Positions 13,222 to 14,589 of a stretch of DNA of 14,589 bases are shown here, piece after piece. Both the position numbers and the translations under genes were made by a program. The DNA is taken from NCBI GenBank assembly GCA_965660165.1, contig CBFHYU010000037.1:1-14589 (forward strand). Direction: 5' to 3'. Each line of letters begins with the position of its first letter. Positions within the stretch are counted from its first letter, which is position 1. This DNA comes from WTJO01 sp965660165. Its GTDB lineage: Bacteria; Pseudomonadota; Alphaproteobacteria; Puniceispirillales; Puniceispirillaceae. The notes below the pieces were generated by a model. It was not told the origin of the DNA. It saw only the letters and a program-made list of their open reading frames with translations, and ran no database searches.

Positions 13222-14505
13222 TTACTTGGTGCTAACAGATAATTTGTCACGCATACTATAATAATACATAGCCAATGGCAAAAACCATGGCTCTCCTGAA
13301 TAGAACGGTAATGTTTTCATGGGCAAATTATCAAATACACTGCCTGCCTTATCACCCAAAATCATCAATGCGGCTTTCTGTCCTAGCCATCTTGCCCAGA
13401 CCGTGCCAGAACCACAAAATCCACAGGGATAAATAATGCCGTCATGAACGCTAAGTTTTGGCAACTGATCAAATGGAAATGCAACAAAGCCTCGCCAATA
13501 TGCGTCTATCTTCACATCTGTTAATTCAGGAAAAATCGAAGATAGACCCTCCTGAAGTCTTTGCTTTGCCGTCTGATCATCCTTATGCATTCTTCGACCA
13601 CCAAGCAAAATTCGTTCACCATCTGGCGATGGTCGATAATAATAGCCAAGTTGCTTTGACTCGCCAAACATCGTCAGTTTTGGCATCAAAGCGCGCACCC
13701 TGTTTGTGCCCAGTTTTTCAGTTGCAATTATCTCTGAGATAACTGGAACCAGTCGCCGCTTTAGCCAAGGCTGGGCATCATCAGTATAGGCATTTGTCGC
13801 GGATATCAGATGCTGGGCTGTTATCGTGCCGTTATCAGTGTGCAGTACAAACGACGTTTTTAGCTTATCTATGCGCAATACTGGAGTTTCAGAATATATC
13901 TTTACCCCTGCACCCAGCGCTAGGCGCGCCATCTCTTGAAGTAGTTTTGCAGGATGAATGCCACCTATATCAGGGCGGTAAATTCCGCCATGATATGCAG
14001 ATGAGCTGGTATAATCTGTCATTTCACCTTTTGAAACTAGCTTTGCAGAAATGCCATAACGCTGTTCAAAATCATCGCATTGCCGTTTCAGCTTATCAGC
14101 TGAAAATGACGCTAGAAGTCCAACCAAACGACCGCTTGGCTGATAGTCGCAATCAATATGATTGTCTGAAATAAACTGGGCTAAATCTGCTCTGGCCGCT
14201 ACAGATTCATCTGTGAACGCTTGGGCTCGAGCTGCCCCAAATCGTTTCGTTAATTGTTCTTCAGATAATCTAATATTCCCACTTGTGATGCCGCCATTGC
14301 GTGTCGATGCACCTTCACCGATTAGACCTTTTTCCAAAATAACAACCTCACGCCCCGCACGGGCTAGGGTCAATGCCGCAGATAGTCCCGCAAATCCACA
14401 ACCGATAACTACAATATCTGAGTCAGTCTGCCACGGCGCTGAAGGAGCTTGACATGGCGGAGCCTCATCCCACCAATAGCAGTTAGTATTAGGTTCAGCT
14501 ATCAT
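13222..14505 (-). CDS. PuuB/OrdL-like FAD-dependent amine oxidase
   Basis: A 427-aa flavoprotein resembling gamma-glutamylputrescine oxidases (PuuB/OrdL group), which oxidise primary or secondary amines to aldehydes with release of ammonia or amine. Features are an N-terminal YWW-DEAP segment before the FAD fold, as is usual in the group, VVIGCGFAG (32-40), GEGASTRNGGITSGN (63-77) with the expected RNGG, and C-terminal GFCGSGTVWARWLGQKAA. The frame extends to an ATG at 14538, but the ATG at 14505 is preceded by GAGAGG (14510-14515 on the complement) and gives the family N-terminus, so it is preferred. It is convergent with the operon (5 bp between stops), so it is separately transcribed, with a promoter expected beyond 14505. 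Related substrates in this locus would be polyamine-like products of guanidino-compound breakdown; this is inference. Confidence 0.88.
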   Translation of the reverse strand: MIAEPNTNCYWWDEAPPCQAPSAPWQTDSDIVVIGCGFAGLSAALTLARAGREVVILEKGLIGEGASTRNGGITSGNIRLSEEQLTKRFGAARAQAFTDESVAARADLAQFISDNHIDCDYQPSGRLVGLLASFSADKLKRQCDDFEQRYGISAKLVSKGEMTDYTSSSAYHGGIYRPDIGGIHPAKLLQEMARLALGAGVKIYSETPVLRIDKLKTSFVLHTDNGTITAQHLISATNAYTDDAQPWLKRRLVPVISEIIATEKLGTNRVRALMPKLTMFGESKQLGYYYRPSPDGERILLGGRRMHKDDQTAKQRLQEGLSSIFPELTDVKIDAYWRGFVAFPFDQLPKLSVHDGIIYPCGFCGSGTVWARWLGQKAALMILGDKAGSVFDNLPMKTLPFYSGEPWFLPLAMYYYSMRDKLSVSTK

Positions 14506-14589
14506 AGCACCTCTCTTTTCATCAATTGTATGCAACATTTAGCTATAATGGAAGCAGGATTCAACACGCATTGCCGCGTGAAAACAGGT

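Noticed and set aside
13794..14174. Open plus-strand frame of 126 codons
   Set aside because: Antisense to the conserved PuuB-like flavoprotein, with no recognisable domain.
14544..14549. Perfect TATAAT on the + strand near the right edge
   Set aside because: No acceptable -35 at 16-18 bp and no + strand gene visible before the window ends, so a promoter call is not supported.
14565..14580. Inverted repeat CACGC/GCGTG with a 6-nt loop upstream of the PuuB-like gene
   Set aside because: Only five pairs and no T-tract; could be an operator or chance, and the flank is cut off by the window end.

Overview
The window reads as a dense catabolic island of a proteobacterium, most likely a marine alphaproteobacterium. 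This is an inference: base composition is moderately AT-rich by eye, genes are tightly packed with many stop/start overlaps, and the island combines a TAXI-type TRAP transporter with many flavin amine/amino-acid oxidoreductases, a mix common in marine alphaproteobacteria. A SAR116-like lineage is possible but not demonstrable here. There are no rRNA, tRNA, CRISPR, IS or phage signatures.

Left module (3-3402, + strand): an M20 metallo-amidohydrolase of the carbamoylase/allantoate-amidohydrolase type, a fold-type II PLP enzyme of the D-cysteine desulfhydrase/ACC-deaminase type, and a ureohydrolase-fold (agmatinase/arginase family) enzyme with its own strong sigma70-like promoter. The ureohydrolase has two unusual active-site changes. 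It converges on, and overlaps by 25 bp, a LysR-type regulator on the minus strand (3378-4325).

Central module (4557-13216, + strand, divergent from the LysR gene across a 231-bp regulatory gap): a periplasmic TAXI binding protein, a strong hairpin plus T-tract, the fused TRAP permease, a small cupin, a DadA-like D-amino-acid dehydrogenase, then a three-subunit flavin/iron-sulfur dehydrogenase of the opine oxidase / D-hydroxyproline dehydrogenase type (beta, [2Fe-2S] gamma, alpha with a BFD-like [2Fe-2S] site), and one more DAO-family oxidase. Spacing of 3-67 bp or overlaps of 4-17 bp suggest one operon with partial termination after the binding protein.

Right end (13222-14505, minus strand): a PuuB/OrdL-like FAD amine oxidase ending 5 bp from the operon's last stop. 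No gene-free stretch exceeds 300 bp.

Working model (inference): the TRAP system imports an amino-acid-derived secondary amine or D-amino acid, the operon flavoenzymes oxidise it at C-N bonds and feed electrons to the respiratory chain, and the left module takes apart nitrogen-rich products (ureido or guanidino groups, D-amino acids). A guanidino opine such as octopine would explain the pairing of an opine-oxidase-like trio with a ureohydrolase and a LysR regulator, but D-hydroxyproline or other N-substituted amino acids remain open.
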